DNA from: Mikania micrantha
Lineage: Eukaryota; Streptophyta; Magnoliopsida; Asterales; Asteraceae
NCBI GenBank assembly: GCA_009363875.1
Contig: CM018680.1
Coordinates: 65,755,279 to 65,819,278 of the forward strand
Length of the DNA stretch: 64,000 bases
Direction: 5' to 3'
The notes under the pieces are model-generated. The model was not told the origin of the DNA. It worked only from the letters and a program-made list of their open reading frames with translations, and did no database searches. The position numbers and the translations under genes were made by a program. Positions within the stretch are counted from its first letter, which is position 1, and each line of letters opens with the position of its first letter. This document shows positions 23,691 through 35,217 of the stretch, piece after piece.

Positions 23691-24256
23691 TTATATAGCC
23701 GAGGCTACAACCGTATACACTTAGGAATACAAGTTGGGTATACTAGACAAGTACATAAAGTAAAGCTTATTCTAGTATGTTGAGTGTCTTAACAGGCTAA
23801 GACACTCTTTCATAATCATTACATTAATAGACATTGACTTTACAAAAGACTACTAAATACAAAAGACATTTAATGTTATTGATCTTCAAGGCTTCAGATG
23901 ATCTTTTGCATTTAATGTAGCATGGGAGAGGTAAGGTGCTTTATCTGACTCATTACATGTTGTCTCTATCTTTACTCAGACCAACATGTCTTGTGTCAGT
24001 ACCTTTTGTACCATAAGAGTAATCTGCTACAGTCTTTGTCAGAGGATAAACCTCGGAAGTCTTTGTCTTCTGTGCATAAGAGGATTCCTCGGAAGCAGTT
24101 GTCTTGTATAACCTTCGGCAGGAACCAGTTATCCTTCGGAAGCAATGCTGCTTCCGAAGAATCACTTCTTCCTTCCGAAGGTGTTTATTCAAAGAGGCTC
24201 CTATACTTGGACAAAACAAGAAGTTTGGTGAGCATCAGCCTTTATTAGTCTTTACA
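23691..24256 (-). repeat. Truncated LTR type B (U3 only) in copy 1
   Basis: Homologous to the complete LTR at 34386-35185 from its outer TG edge (24256) to its TATA box (TATATAG, 23692-23698). There homology stops abruptly, so R and U5 are missing. It carries the TTCGGAAG/CTTCCGAAG motifs (24052-24180). The purine tract CCTAGGGGGAGAC (minus, 24257-24269) adjoins it. Confidence 0.75.
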
Positions 24257-24287
24257 GTCTCCCCCTAGGCTGATGCTACCAAAACTT

Positions 24288-27200
24288 CTAAGGAATAAAC
24301 CTTGGCTTCCATGTACCCCTCAGTACCTGTGCCCTTTTTCTAATCAATCTTATGGCTGACCTCCCATCTGCTCCATTGTCAGGATTATTGAGAGGGAGCT
24401 TATCTAGATCAAATATATAGGGTTTTACCAACATCGTCAGATGCAAAAGATCCACCAGTTTTATTTCTCCATTGTTGTCGGTGAGGATGAATATCCTTTC
24501 TTGTGCATTGAAGCTCCATTTTACTAAGGGAATGTATGAATGCTCATGCATTAGTCTACGAATATCCCTCATGTCTTCTCTGGTTCGTGTAGTTTCGGGA
24601 GCTGCTTCAGATGTGGCTTCAAGTACTGAGAGTGCTGCATCAGGCTCAGAGTCAGTGGAGATGGTTTTTGTTGTCTTTTTCCTTCTAGCCATGCTCTTCC
24701 TTCTTATGAATCTTGGTTTGTCTTGAGCAGTGGCTTGTCTCTTCTGATCTCTGGCTTGTTGGGCTTCCCCAGTTGATCCTACTGCTGCACCTGTTGTTGC
24801 AGTAGGCTGTGACCCAATATCCTCAGCACTTGAGGGTTCTGTTCTCCTCTCATCAGCCTGTGTATGTCTCTCAGGATCAGGGTTTGGTGTTGAATGTTTC
24901 CTTGTAGTCTTCTTACCCTTTTTGAAAACTGAGGAGATTGGCATGTTATCCATACTTGGACTTGATGGAGGAGATATTGGTTCTTCTTTAGGATTTAGGG
25001 GAACATGTTGGGGAACATTGCTTTTGTTACTTCCCCACACATGACTTCTTCTCCCTCTCTGATCCCTGCACCAGAGAGGGGAAATTCTATTGTAGCTCCT
25101 CCCCCTAAACCTAAGCCTCTCATTAGGCTTTCCTTTCTTGCCCTTATTTGTTCAATTGAAGGTAACTCACCTCTGGCAACTTTAGCTTTTATATCTCTGA
25201 TATGCATGTCCATGGTTGAGTTCTTCATTGGGCCTAGCTGTCGAGCATGGAAGCCATATTCCAAGAGAAAGGCCTTGTTCTTGTCTCTATAGGCCTTTTC
25301 TTTTGCTTCTTTGTAAGTACACTCTGAGCCTTTGATGCAGCAACAGCTTGTTCTTGCTGCTGCACCTTGTCCAGCTCGGCAGCCATCCTAGGTACCGACC
25401 AGTTGATGACTTCATCAAAGTCATAACCTCTTTCTTCGAGCAAAGCGGAGAGTCTAGCTCGCTCTTCATCTAGAGAGGTATTTGGCCGGCCCTTTATTTT
25501 CTTTGGCCTTCTCTCCTCCTGTTCTGCTTCCTCCTCTGGGGTTAGCTTTCTTTTTTCCTTTGTCATCAGCAGTTATTTTTGCCCCATAGGAGATTTCTTC
25601 TGTACCCTCACCAACTGGTTCATCGGCATGTAGCTCCCCTGTGGAGGAAACATCCAGGATGACTGGGCCTTCGGAGGCAGCTGCAGCTTCGGAGTTAACC
25701 TTAGCATTCACTGCCCCCTCCGGTTGACCAACCACCTTAAATGCCTCCTTGTTAGTTTCCACAGAGAGCTCAGGAATGGAGGAGAGGTCTTCAGCAGCTT
25801 CTGTCCCAGAAGGGGACACAGATTTCATGGAAATTGGTTCTTCTTGTGTGGTGTCTTCCATGGCAACCTGAGCTGCAGTCTCAGAAGGAGACTTAGTCCC
25901 AAGAGGGGACTGAGGTTCCAAAGAGACATTTGATGTTTGCTGTTCAGTCTCTTTGGCAACCTCCCTTGTATCCTCAGAAGCAGAAGAAGAGGAAGTAGAA
26001 GAAGAATCTTGAAAATAAGTACCCAAGAAGTCATCCCATTCAGCAGTCAAAGTGACTAAGGATGGATTAACTTCCTGTGCACCCTCCTCTTCTCTTGCTT
26101 CTGATCCTGACTCTGCAGTTGGTATATTCTCCCCCTTTTTGGTAGCATCAGGGGAGGTAAGAGTGGTAGTAGCAGGATCAGGATGAAACGGATGCAGAAG
26201 AACAGGTGGACGCCTCCTGAGATCCAGAATGGTTGCTTCTTTGGTCTGAATCTCAAACCGCAGGGTAGCCACCTCAGCTTCCAACTGAGCTACCCTAGCT
26301 TGGAGGGAAGTTATTGTAGCCGTCAATTGCTGTGTGGATGTGCCCTCCTCTACCGGAGTAGAATCATGGGGCGATGGAGTCCTGAGCCGAGCTCCTGCAC
26401 CTCCACCACCAGATGTGGGTTCTTGGCACCCTGGATTCCCTTCATTGAGAAGAACCTCAAAGAAGTCCTCCCCAACATAGGTTGCCGCAGGTGAGGTCCT
26501 ATTGCCTGTACCACTGTCCTGTGGATCTTTATTAAGATCAATAGTAGTGGCAGCCTCACCTGCATTGACCCCTTCAGAACTACTGGGGCCAACCTCTGAT
26601 TGAATAGGCTCTGGGTCAGGGAACCGAGCTTGTAACTGTGTCACCACTCTTATTAAAGTTTGGGTAGTGGGAGAGAGTGGTTCCTCCACAGCTAGAGCAG
26701 AGGTTCCTTGAGCCTGGGTGATGGTATGGGAGGGGGGCATTTCTGGATGATACGAACCTGGAGACTTGGGAGACAGTCTCTGATCTAATGAAGTTGCTTC
26801 ATGAGAAGCAAACTCAATGATGGGTGCATCCCTTTGAATATTCTCAGTTATGTTTTGTGACATAAGCTGAGGGCTTTCAGGCTGGTTAAGGGCAACCACA
26901 GGTTTCAAAGGAAGAACCTGTGGATAAACAAGGGGTGTGGCTTTCACCTTAGGTAGAACTGTGCCCTGAGCAGTTCTTTTAACCTTTTTCTGTTTGGGTT
27001 CAGTAGAAGGAGCCTGAACAACTGTAGAAAGTTGCACAGGGTTTCTTTTGCGTTTGTAAGTGACTTTTATGGGGTGAGGAACACAAGTGGAAGGTGTGGG
27101 TTCAGCATCTGTGGGGTTAACAGAGCTGTCACCTTCTGGAGCAGGGGACTCCATAGAGGAAAGAAGAGGAGTGAATGTCCCAGAGAACTGCGCACTCTTC

Positions 27201-27690
27201 TTCTTGAGTTGCACAAAAATCTTGGAAGAGACCAAGGGCATTTTGTAAGTATTCCCAGTTAGAGAAAGGGAAGTTCCCAACTCTTCATTAAAAATGTGTT
27301 GCAAAAACCTGGGATACATACAAAATTTCTTTGGTGACGTGATGTTGTCAACCAAATTATTAAAAATAAAAGCAGAAAAGTTAAACAGTTGATTAGAAAC
27401 CAAGCCATGAATAGCCGAAGCTAAATCAGATGGAACTTGGTCCCAACCACCAGATTTATTTGAAAGACAATGTAAAAAAACATGTATGAGGTACTTGTAA
27501 TTATAGGACACTCGACCCTTCAAATAGGTTGTTGAAGGGAGAGGACCTTCGTACCCCATTGACTGAAATGTCAATGCTACCTCATCCTTTGTGAATGAAA
27601 CCTTTCCATCGGCATCATTCAGTTTAAGATGCCGACAGATGGTCTCCACAGAAATAGCGATAGGATGAGCATCAATGGTGGCTACCAGAG
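24288..27690 (-). pseudogene. Sirevirus env-like third ORF, copy 1
   Basis: The third large ORF of the element, downstream of pol. The longest frame (27649-25466) starts inside the conserved N-terminal domain (segments VSFTKDEVALTFQSMGYEG, YLIHVFLHCLS and FCMYPRFLQHIFNEEL). Then come a basic stretch (KRKRNPVQ) and a long Pro/Ser/Thr/Glu-rich region with a heptad-like coiled coil (QARVAQLEAEVATLRFEIQ, about 26230-26310). A frameshift near 25480-25560 moves to 25566-25234, and another near 25250 leads through 25264-24995 to 25040-24288. In relatives this position is called env-like because of soybean SIRE1; its function is unproven. The 5' end was lost when it fused to RT at about 27700. I see no convincing transmembrane segment. 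Confidence 0.75.
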
Positions 27691-29040
27691 ACCGACCATT
27701 GGAAGACGAGGAAACAGAACAAGAATGTCCTTGACATATTTTGATTGACTAATGAAAATCCCTGTAGGAGTTTGTTTCACTTGTAATCCAAGAAAGAAGG
27801 TGAGTTCTCCCATTGAACTCATCTCAAATTTGGATTTCATTAGTGATTCAAACTCCTTGCAGAGAGATTCATTAGTAGAACCAAAGATAATGTCATCAAC
27901 ATAGATTTGAACTAGCATGATATGTTGATTAGACTTCTTGAAAAAGAGAGTTTTATCAATTGTTCCTCTCTTGAATTTGTTTGCCAACAGAAAAGAAGAT
28001 AAAGTTTCATACCATTTTCTGGGAGCTTGATGCAACCCATAAAGAGCCTTATCAAGCTTACAGACATGATCAGGAAACTTTGGATCTTCAAATCCTGGAG
28101 GTTGGCACACATATACTTCTTCATCAATTTTTCCATAAAGAAAGGCACTTTTAACATCCATCTGAAACACTTTGAAATCTTTTGCAGCTGCAAATGCCAA
28201 AAATATTCTAATAGCTTCAATTCTGGCAACAGGTGCAAAGACTTCATCATAGTCAATGCCTTCCTCTTGAGTGTATCCCTGAACAACCAATCTTGCTTTG
28301 TTCTTGATGACAACACCTTTGTCATCTTTCTTGTTTCTGAACACCCATTTGGTTCCAATGGCATACTTTCCTTTAGGCAAAGGGCAAGTTTTCCAAACTC
28401 CTTGTCTTTGAAACTGAAGAAGCTCTTCTTGCATAGCTTCTACCCAACTGTTATCTTTTAAAGCCTCTGCAACCTTCTTAGGCTCTATTTGGGATAGAAA
28501 GCAAGAAAACAAGCAAACATTTGCTTCATGCATAGAGCTTCTAGTTCTGACACCTTCTTCTACATTGCCAATGATGTTTTCAACCGGATGAGTGTTGTGA
28601 ATTCGAGTCCTTGGAATCACATCCAGTTGAGAAGATTCATCCACGTTGAGTGACTCAAGGTTAGGAAGAACTACCTCAAGCTGGATTTCAGGCAGATCAT
28701 GTGGATTCAAAGTTTGGACTGTTGTGGGTTGGTTTTCTCTGGGAGTAGTGGTTTCCAGAGAATTTTCCTCTGCTGAAGGACTTCCTACTTCTTCTTGATG
28801 TTGTGAATTAGAAGCAGCTTCAATTGAGGGACCTGCCTGAGATGTGTTGATTGTCTCAGACTGTGACACATCATTTTGTGTTGAAGTGGATTCTGCCAAG
28901 TTTTGTCTTGAAGCTATTGGCAGTTCAACACGAAAGTCATCTTCTCTTGAGCCTTTGGAGGTGTCTGTGGTAGCTGACTGTGAAACTGGAACATACTCTT
29001 TCACCAGATTAAATGCAGATGTAAAACATTTGTGATTGTG
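27682..29040 (-). pseudogene. Sirevirus integrase tail + reverse transcriptase, truncated (copy 1)
   Basis: One open frame from 29004 to 27682 (440 residues). It begins in the variable tail of integrase (KEYVPVSQ) and covers the RVT_2-type reverse transcriptase: WVEAMQEEL near 28430, KARLVVQGYTQEEGIDYDEVF near 28270, MDVKSAFLYG near 28150, YGLHQAP near 28030 and the catalytic IYVDD at 27893-27904. It ends soon after the KYVKDIL segment, where the sequence jumps into the env-like ORF. RNase H and about 1.6 kb present in copy 2 are therefore gone. RT copies retroelement RNA into cDNA in virus-like particles. Upstream, the integrase core (HHCC and DDE parts) is deleted. No stops occur in the remaining 1.3 kb, consistent with recent loss. 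Confidence 0.8.
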
Positions 29041-29219
29041 CCTCTACCTGTTATGTAACCTCCTACTGGATCACTTCCAAAAGCAACAGACCCGCCAAAG
29101 AATGGTTCATATTTGTGCAAGAGGGTCTTGTTGCCTGTCATGTGCCTGGAGCAGCCACTGTCAACTATCCACAAGTTGCCTTTTGATTCCTGCTGTCCCT
29201 GCACATGACCAGAAGTGAG
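29041..29219 (-). pseudogene. Sirevirus protease stump (copy 1)
   Basis: Reads in frame after the gag stop: LTSGHVQGQQ, then the aspartic-protease active site WIVDSGCSRHMTGN (DSG at about 29160-29168) and the segment up to GRGTITN. There homology to copy 2 breaks and the sequence jumps about 1.15 kb further into pol (copy 2 coordinates about 42646 to 41495). The protease cleaves the Gag-Pol precursor. Here only its first half remains. Confidence 0.75.
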
Positions 29220-31952
29220 TTAGTTTCTGATGGGAACCCAAGCCCATGTGGTCTTGGGTTTACCATTTGCATCATTGTAAGTAAATTTCTTTGACATCAT
29301 CCTAGGTGGGACAGATGATGTGGCTGCTTCTGATGTGGGTGATGGCTTATCAGTTGATTCCTTCTTCATCCATGCTTGTTTTGTCTTTTGAGTTGTCGGA
29401 AGACTTTGTTTCTTTTGATAGTCATCGGAAGCTACTTTTCCTTTTCTATCGGAAGCTTCCCTTTTCTTTGCTTCCGATGCTCTTCTTCCGAAGAAAGATG
29501 ATTTCTTTTGTTTGTTGAAAGCATTCCTTTGATGAGCTTCCGAGGTTCCTTTTCTTTCGGAAGCTTCCTTTTTCTTTGCTTCAAAAGCATTCTTTTCGGA
29601 AGCCTTTTTGTTTTGTTTCTTCCTGTTATTGGATGTACTTGCTTCCGATACCTTCTTGACTGGATTTATTCTCTGTTCTTCCGAGGAAGTAGATGACTTA
29701 CTCCAACTATTCTTTCTTCCTCTTCCCTGTGATTTTGAGGAAATTCTGCTTCTTGGATTATAGAAGCAATCAGCAGCAAAATGATTCTTTTCACCGCACA
29801 TCAGACATATAATTTGACTGTTTGGAGAGTTTGGCTTCTTATTCCCTTTAACGAAGTCTGAGCTTTGATCCTCAGAGAGTGATGATTTGGATGTTCCAAC
29901 ATACTTGTTAGTCTTAGACTTTGCCTGTTTCCCTGGAGAATTGATCTTTCTCTCCATTGATCTACCTCTTTTTGACTTGTCAGACGGGCAAGTCACATAC
30001 TCATCTGAGGAGATATTTTCTGTGGTCTTAGCTTTGATAAAAACTGTTGAATGTTTCTTAGTTTTCTTATTTTGTTTCTTAATTTTCAAAGCTTGTTTTT
30101 CTTTTACTGGTTTAATAGAAATATCATCCTCATCTGAGCATGTTGAGGTACTTGGATTAGAAAGATTATCTGTTTGAACCACCTTGTGTATATCCAATAC
30201 CTCATTATACACAAGATCAACTAGTGGTTTACACCTAACATCTGCTATGGAAGTATAAGCAGATGGAGGTTCTACTTTGTTATATCCCAAACCAGCCATA
30301 TGTTTATTTACCAATTCAGTTGTGCTGCTCATCCTGAAAAGTTTTTCATATTTTTCACCTTGGCTCAGAAATTTGTCTCTGTAAGACTCAGCCAATACAA
30401 GTTCAGTCTTGGCAGTGGTTAGTCTTTCTAAAAGATTTTTAATCTGACACTGTTTATTAGTGTCTTCATGTTTTAAACTTGAAATAGTTTTCTCCATTTC
30501 ATCAATCTTTTCTTTGTAATTTCTTTCAACCTCAAAGAAATTTGCCTTGACAACTTGTAAAGACTCAAGCTCATTACAGAGTTGAGAATTTATCTTTTTA
30601 TAAATAGTTAATGTTTCTGAGCATTCAGGTGAGCACATTTTATTATTTACCTTGTTTGAGGAGGATGAGTCATCTGCCATCAAAGCACTGTTGGAAATGG
30701 AGGCATCTTCTGCTTGAAAACTCCAGTCTGAGAAATCATGATGCTCAGCAATATTTGCATTGAAGGTTTGATTTGTTGCTTGCTGGTTAATTTGCCTCTC
30801 TCCTGTTGCTGGCTGATTCCTTGGTGCTTTGCATTCTCTTGCAAAGTGACCAAGCTGCTGACAGTTGTAGCATCTGATTTTGGATTTATCCAGTCCAAAA
30901 CCTGTTTTCATGTTATGTTTCTTGAACTGCCTCCCTGTTCTCTGATAAAATTTCTTTGCTCTGAAAGAAATCATGGCCATCTGATAATTTATGTCCATCT
31001 CTTCTAAATCATCAGCAGGGATTCCTTCCAGATCTTCTTGACATAACTGAAAGTAGTTTGTTTCTTCAGTTACTAAAGCTCCTTGCCCAGACGTTGGTAG
31101 TGAAGTTGGGTTTGAGAGATGATTTGGGAGTGAGTTTGATGAAGTTAAGGTTTCAGGAAGTGTGACATTGGGTATGGATGTAGGATGGTATATGGGTTGG
31201 AAACTTTGATATGGAGAATTGTTGATGGGTGCATGAAGAGCAGCTGAACCTGATGGTGAATGGAAGGCTTTAGATTCTTGGACATCCAGTTCCATCTGAT
31301 AGGCACTGAGAATACCGAACAACTCTCCCAGAGTTAGAGTCTTCAGATTTTCTGTTCTTCTGATTGTTACCGAGTAAATGTTCCATGCCTTTGGAAGAGA
31401 TCTCAGAAATTTTCTGAGCACGTCTTGATTATCCAGAGTTACACCTGCAGATGCCAAATCATTCACAAGTTAGACATACCTTAGGTACTGTGAAGACATA
31501 TTTTCATTGTTTTGTTGACAAAAGTTCTCAAACTTTTGTTTCAGCATATCCTTCTTGTTCTCTTTGACATCATCTGAACCTTCATACATCTGCTTCAAGG
31601 AGTTCCACAATTCTTGAGCAGATTTGCATTTCTTGAATGCATGTATAATAGAGTTAGGTATTGACATCTGAATGAGCCAGAGAGCTTTAGAGTCAACTTC
31701 CATCTTCTTGTAATCTTCGTCTGAATACATAGATGGATCTTTTGGTACTGCAGGTCCTCCAGCTCCAGCCGCAGCAATTGTGGGAACGTAAGGACCTTCA
31801 AGAACAGATTTCCAAAGCTTGAAGTCTTGATTCCTGATGAATCCTTCCATTCTGACTTTCCAGGTGTCAAAATCTTCAGGTGTGAACATTGGTGGCTTGT
31901 TGAGAGTGCCATTTTCTGTATCATGTTTGTTTAGAGCAGCCATCGTAGACAT
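29220..31952 (-). pseudogene. Sirevirus Gag with two zinc knuckles (copy 1), one in-frame stop
   Basis: A frame of about 911 codons from ATG at 31952 to TAA at 29220-29222, interrupted once by TAA at 31467-31469. The N-terminus has PPMFTPEDFDTWKVRMEGFI, the DUF4219/UBN2-type capsid start, then VLRKFLRSLPKAWN. The first knuckle CYNCQQLGHFAREC is at about 30833-30875. After a predicted coiled coil (30390-30600) the second, CLMCGEKNHFAADC, is at about 29767-29808. The C-terminus is lysine/serine/glutamate-rich with repeated ASE/REASDRKG-like phrases encoded by TTCCGA motifs. Gag forms the particle and binds RNA. Pol follows in the same frame after the TAA. The large size and second knuckle fit the Sirevirus group. 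Confidence 0.85.
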
Positions 31953-32045
31953 ACACAGAAAATATGAGTGTTAAGACGATGAGATTTTATAAGAAATAGA
32001 ACTGGTAACTCGATGATAATTAGTCAGTCAAGTTCAAGAGCCAAA

Positions 32046-32057
32046 GCTCTGATACCA
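32046..32057 (-). other. tRNA primer-binding site (initiator Met), copy 1
   Basis: On the minus strand TGGTATCAGAGC, a perfect initiator-Met complement, lies two bases after the ACA end of the right LTR. It fixes the element's orientation. Confidence 0.9.
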
Positions 32058-32059
32058 CT

Positions 32060-33237
32060 TGTAAAAACGGTTGCGGAATAGGACCTACCCGATTTGTGAA
32101 GATTAACCATTTCTGAACAGAGAAAAGTCTTGAAGATAGGTGAAGATGTTGAAGAACACAACCAAGAACAAATCTGAGATGTAATGTAATGACTAACAAT
32201 GTAAATAAATAAGATTCATTAGTCAACAAGATTACATTACCTACCCCTCACATGCTCTCAAACTCCATGGATAAAGAATCCATGGAGTTCATGGGGGAGA
32301 GCTCTCAAGACTACATTGAAGCACACCCTCACACACTCTCTTGTCTGTGTTATTTTTCTACAAATGAGAATAATCTCTATTTATAGTATCACATGACCTA
32401 AAACCCTAAATACAACAAATACAACAAAATGATAATAAATAATAAATATTAAATGAAGCTCTATCATTTGTCGTGGTCTTCAGGTATTTTGGTCATCAGG
32501 TGTCTTCGTAAACTTGAGTTTTTAGTGGCTCGTGCGGTGACTCGTTGTCCCTAATCAACAAATACATAATACTTCTTGTTTACATTCCATCTATCCAAAT
32601 TAACCGTCGGTCTTGACTTTTCTAGACCCAACAATATGAAACTACATAAATACCAAATTAACCATTTGAATCTAGTTTACGACATACATAAACCAAATAA
32701 TCCATAGAGTCATAGAGATCTTGTTTAACACATAAGAAAGTACATAAAAGACTACATAAATGATTATCTCCCTCACCCGAATCATCTTTGTCATTTGTAT
32801 TTGATGGTTTCTTTTATGAAACAAAGAATTGTAAGAGTTGTAATCTCAAACTTTCGTCTTGAAACAAACTTGCAAATTGAGCCTATAAGATTAATTATAC
32901 ATTAAGTTAATCAAAGGTTGTTTAGACGAACAAACTTGAATTAACTCTTGACCGATTCGAACCCAGTAAAATTAAAAAAATCACGTTTAGTCACATTAAA
33001 CGAACTTGAATAAACCTTAATATATTTGTGTTATTAAATCACGCAATAAAGGTTTATCCGACTAAAATTCAAGCACTCTCAGGGAGTCATTATTCTTAAA
33101 TCACACGTACTTTGTTAATTAATCAAAAATGATTGTTTAAATCACACATACTTTCTCGAAGAATGACATACCCAAAATTTGAGCAATTTCTCCCTCTCAT
33201 GTCTTTCCTCATTGTGTTAAAAAAGGCCCAATTGGAA
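32060..33237 (-). repeat. LTR type A, right copy (5' LTR of copy 1)
   Basis: Matches 21184-22361 at all but about three of 1178 positions. Minus-strand TATA box CTATAAATAG at 32377-32386. The near-identity implies recent insertion or recent homogenisation. Confidence 0.85.
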
Positions 33238-34385
33238 GATTTCAAATTTTTAAAAAGAATATGAAGATGCTTTCAGGTTTCAACAAAGCTCAAGATCAAT
33301 TTAAAAATAAAAACAAAGTCATACATGTTTTTGAGATGGAATGTCAGAATGTATAATTGTATAAGATTCGGGTAGGAAAATCGAATGTCACGTTGAGGTG
33401 ATACCGTTTTGTTATTTGCCTAATCAAAACTACAAATCAGTGGGAATGCACCATCATGTAGTTTCAAATGGAAAAACACAGTTCTACATACAAGACAACC
33501 AACATTTTGTTTCCATATTTTGGGATCAACCAAAACAAGGGCATGTTTTGTAAATAAAAAAATTGTGGTTTACACAACCAATGCACCCAACTTGTAACCG
33601 GTTTACTTGCTGACAGGTTTACAAAACCAAAAGAATCTTGAAATCAGCAAGCAAAGCAAAGTAAAGTTGTTTTGGTTTTAAAAATCTTGTTCATGAGAGT
33701 TGATTGATTCATGATCTTAACCAATGCAATTTGTGATTCTGCTACCAATGCACTTAACCAAAGTATATTCTGGACCAATTGCATAAACTGAATAAGCAAG
33801 GCAGGAAAACCATTGATATGTTTAGTGTATGAGAAAAATTTTGCATATTTGGCCTTATCTTTACTGTATATTCAAGAAAAAAAGTTATTACAGAATTATA
33901 AGCCTAAAAAGCTAGCAAGAAAGGAGATATGTTACCTTCCAAAATAAGAACCAAGAAACTCATAGTGAGTTTCCCTAACTCGATCGAAATTGGTGAGTGA
34001 AGCTTCAAAACCATGTGAATGAGCTCTGAGATACACAACATATGACAAAAAAAGAAAAGAGTTGATACAAACTGTAAACATTATCAGCAGCATAGGTAAG
34101 TTACTGAGATATACAAACTATTATCTCTTAATTTTAAATGGTAAAGATACTATCATTTTCAAACTATTATCTTTTCATTTTAAATGGTAAAGATACTATC
34201 ATTACATAAGTGATATTTTCATGACGTTGGATCATTAATTTCAATAATTGTAGGATTTTAACGGATCTCCATAACTTCTAATTTCCATAAATGATTTTCA
34301 AATTAGAACTTATTTTGAAATTCGATGTTGGTTTTCTGCATAGATCATTATGTGGTTATTCGTTATTTAATAATTGACGCTATTC
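33238..34385. other. Segment between the two sireviruses, no gene
   Basis: AT-rich unique sequence. A roughly 42-base unit (core TTTTAAATGGTAAAGATACTATCATT) is repeated twice in tandem at about 34130-34205. There is no coding signal that I recognise and no similarity by eye to the segment in the equivalent position of copy 1 (22362-23690). Confidence 0.45.
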
Positions 34386-35185
34386 TGTAGGATCGGGTTG
34401 CTGAATCTACACAACACTTCACAAGTATTTCTTTCTATACTCTAACAGATGCGGAATGTTCTGTTAGATTAATCTCTCAAATACTCAAATGACAAAGTAA
34501 TAATCTTTGAACAACAATAAGAACACCAGAATAATTTCAAGCTCAAGGATATATTTCTCTCAAAGTAATAAGCGTACAAGCACACTCGAAGCATACATAC
34601 AATGGGAGGTTATATAGCCGAGGCTACAATCGTATACACTTAGGAATAAAAGTTGGGTATGCTAGACAATACATAAAGTAAAGCTTATTCTAGTATGTTG
34701 AGTGTCTTAACAGGCTAAGACACTCAGTCATCATCATTACATTAATAGACATTGACTTTACAAAGTACTAATAAATACAAAAGACATTTAATGTTGTTGA
34801 TCTTCAAGGCTTCAGATGATCTTTTGCATTTAATGCAGCATGGGAGAAGTAAGGTGTTTGTCTGACTAATTACATGTTGTCTTTGTCTTTACTCAGACCA
34901 GCATGTCTTGTGTCAGTCACTTTTGTACTTTGAAAGTGCTCAGCTACAGTCTTTGATTTAGGAATATTTTCGGAAGTCTTTGTCAGCAGAGGAATGTCTT
35001 CGGAAGCTTTTGTTCTTCAGAAGCAACAAGTCTTGTACACCTTTCGGTAGAAGTAAGTTATCCTTCGGAAGTAATGTTGCTTCCGAAGAGTAGCTTCTTC
35101 CTTCCGAAGAGTGTTAGTCTTTGTAGCACTTATACTTAGACAAAATAGGAAGTTTGGTGAGCATTAGCCTTTATTAGTCTTTACA
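34386..35185 (-). repeat. LTR type B, complete (3' LTR of copy 2)
   Basis: 800 bp; on the minus strand from TGTAAAGACTAATAAAGG to CAACCCGATCCTACA. TATA box CTATATAACC at about 34609-34618, with several TTCGGAAG/CTTCCGAAG motifs in U3 (34970-35105). Its U5 end resembles LTR type A only loosely (CGGNTTGCNGAAT), so the two LTR types are distinct. Confidence 0.8.
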
Positions 35186-35217
35186 GTCTCCCCCTAGGCT
35201 GATGCTACCAAAACTTC

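Larger units (their letters stand above)
21184..33237 (-). mobile_element. Sirevirus-type copia retrotransposon, copy 1: young, chimeric and deleted
   Basis: Two direct repeats of 1178 bp (21184-22361 and 32060-33237), differing by my count at only three sites, bound this unit. The right one adjoins a primer site on the minus strand, so it is the 5' LTR and transcription runs leftward. Order on the minus strand: LTR, primer site, gag, stump of protease, C-terminal integrase tail plus RT, env-like ORF, purine tract (24257-24269), a piece of a different LTR (23691-24256), 1.3 kb of unrelated sequence, LTR. Integrase core and RNase H are missing compared with copy 2. No purine tract precedes the left LTR and no target duplication is evident, so the unit may be a recombination product. 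Confidence 0.7.

Noticed and set aside
25724..26494. Plus-strand frames opposite the env-like ORF
   Set aside because: Antisense shadows of the long minus-strand frame; the same shadows appear opposite copy 2.
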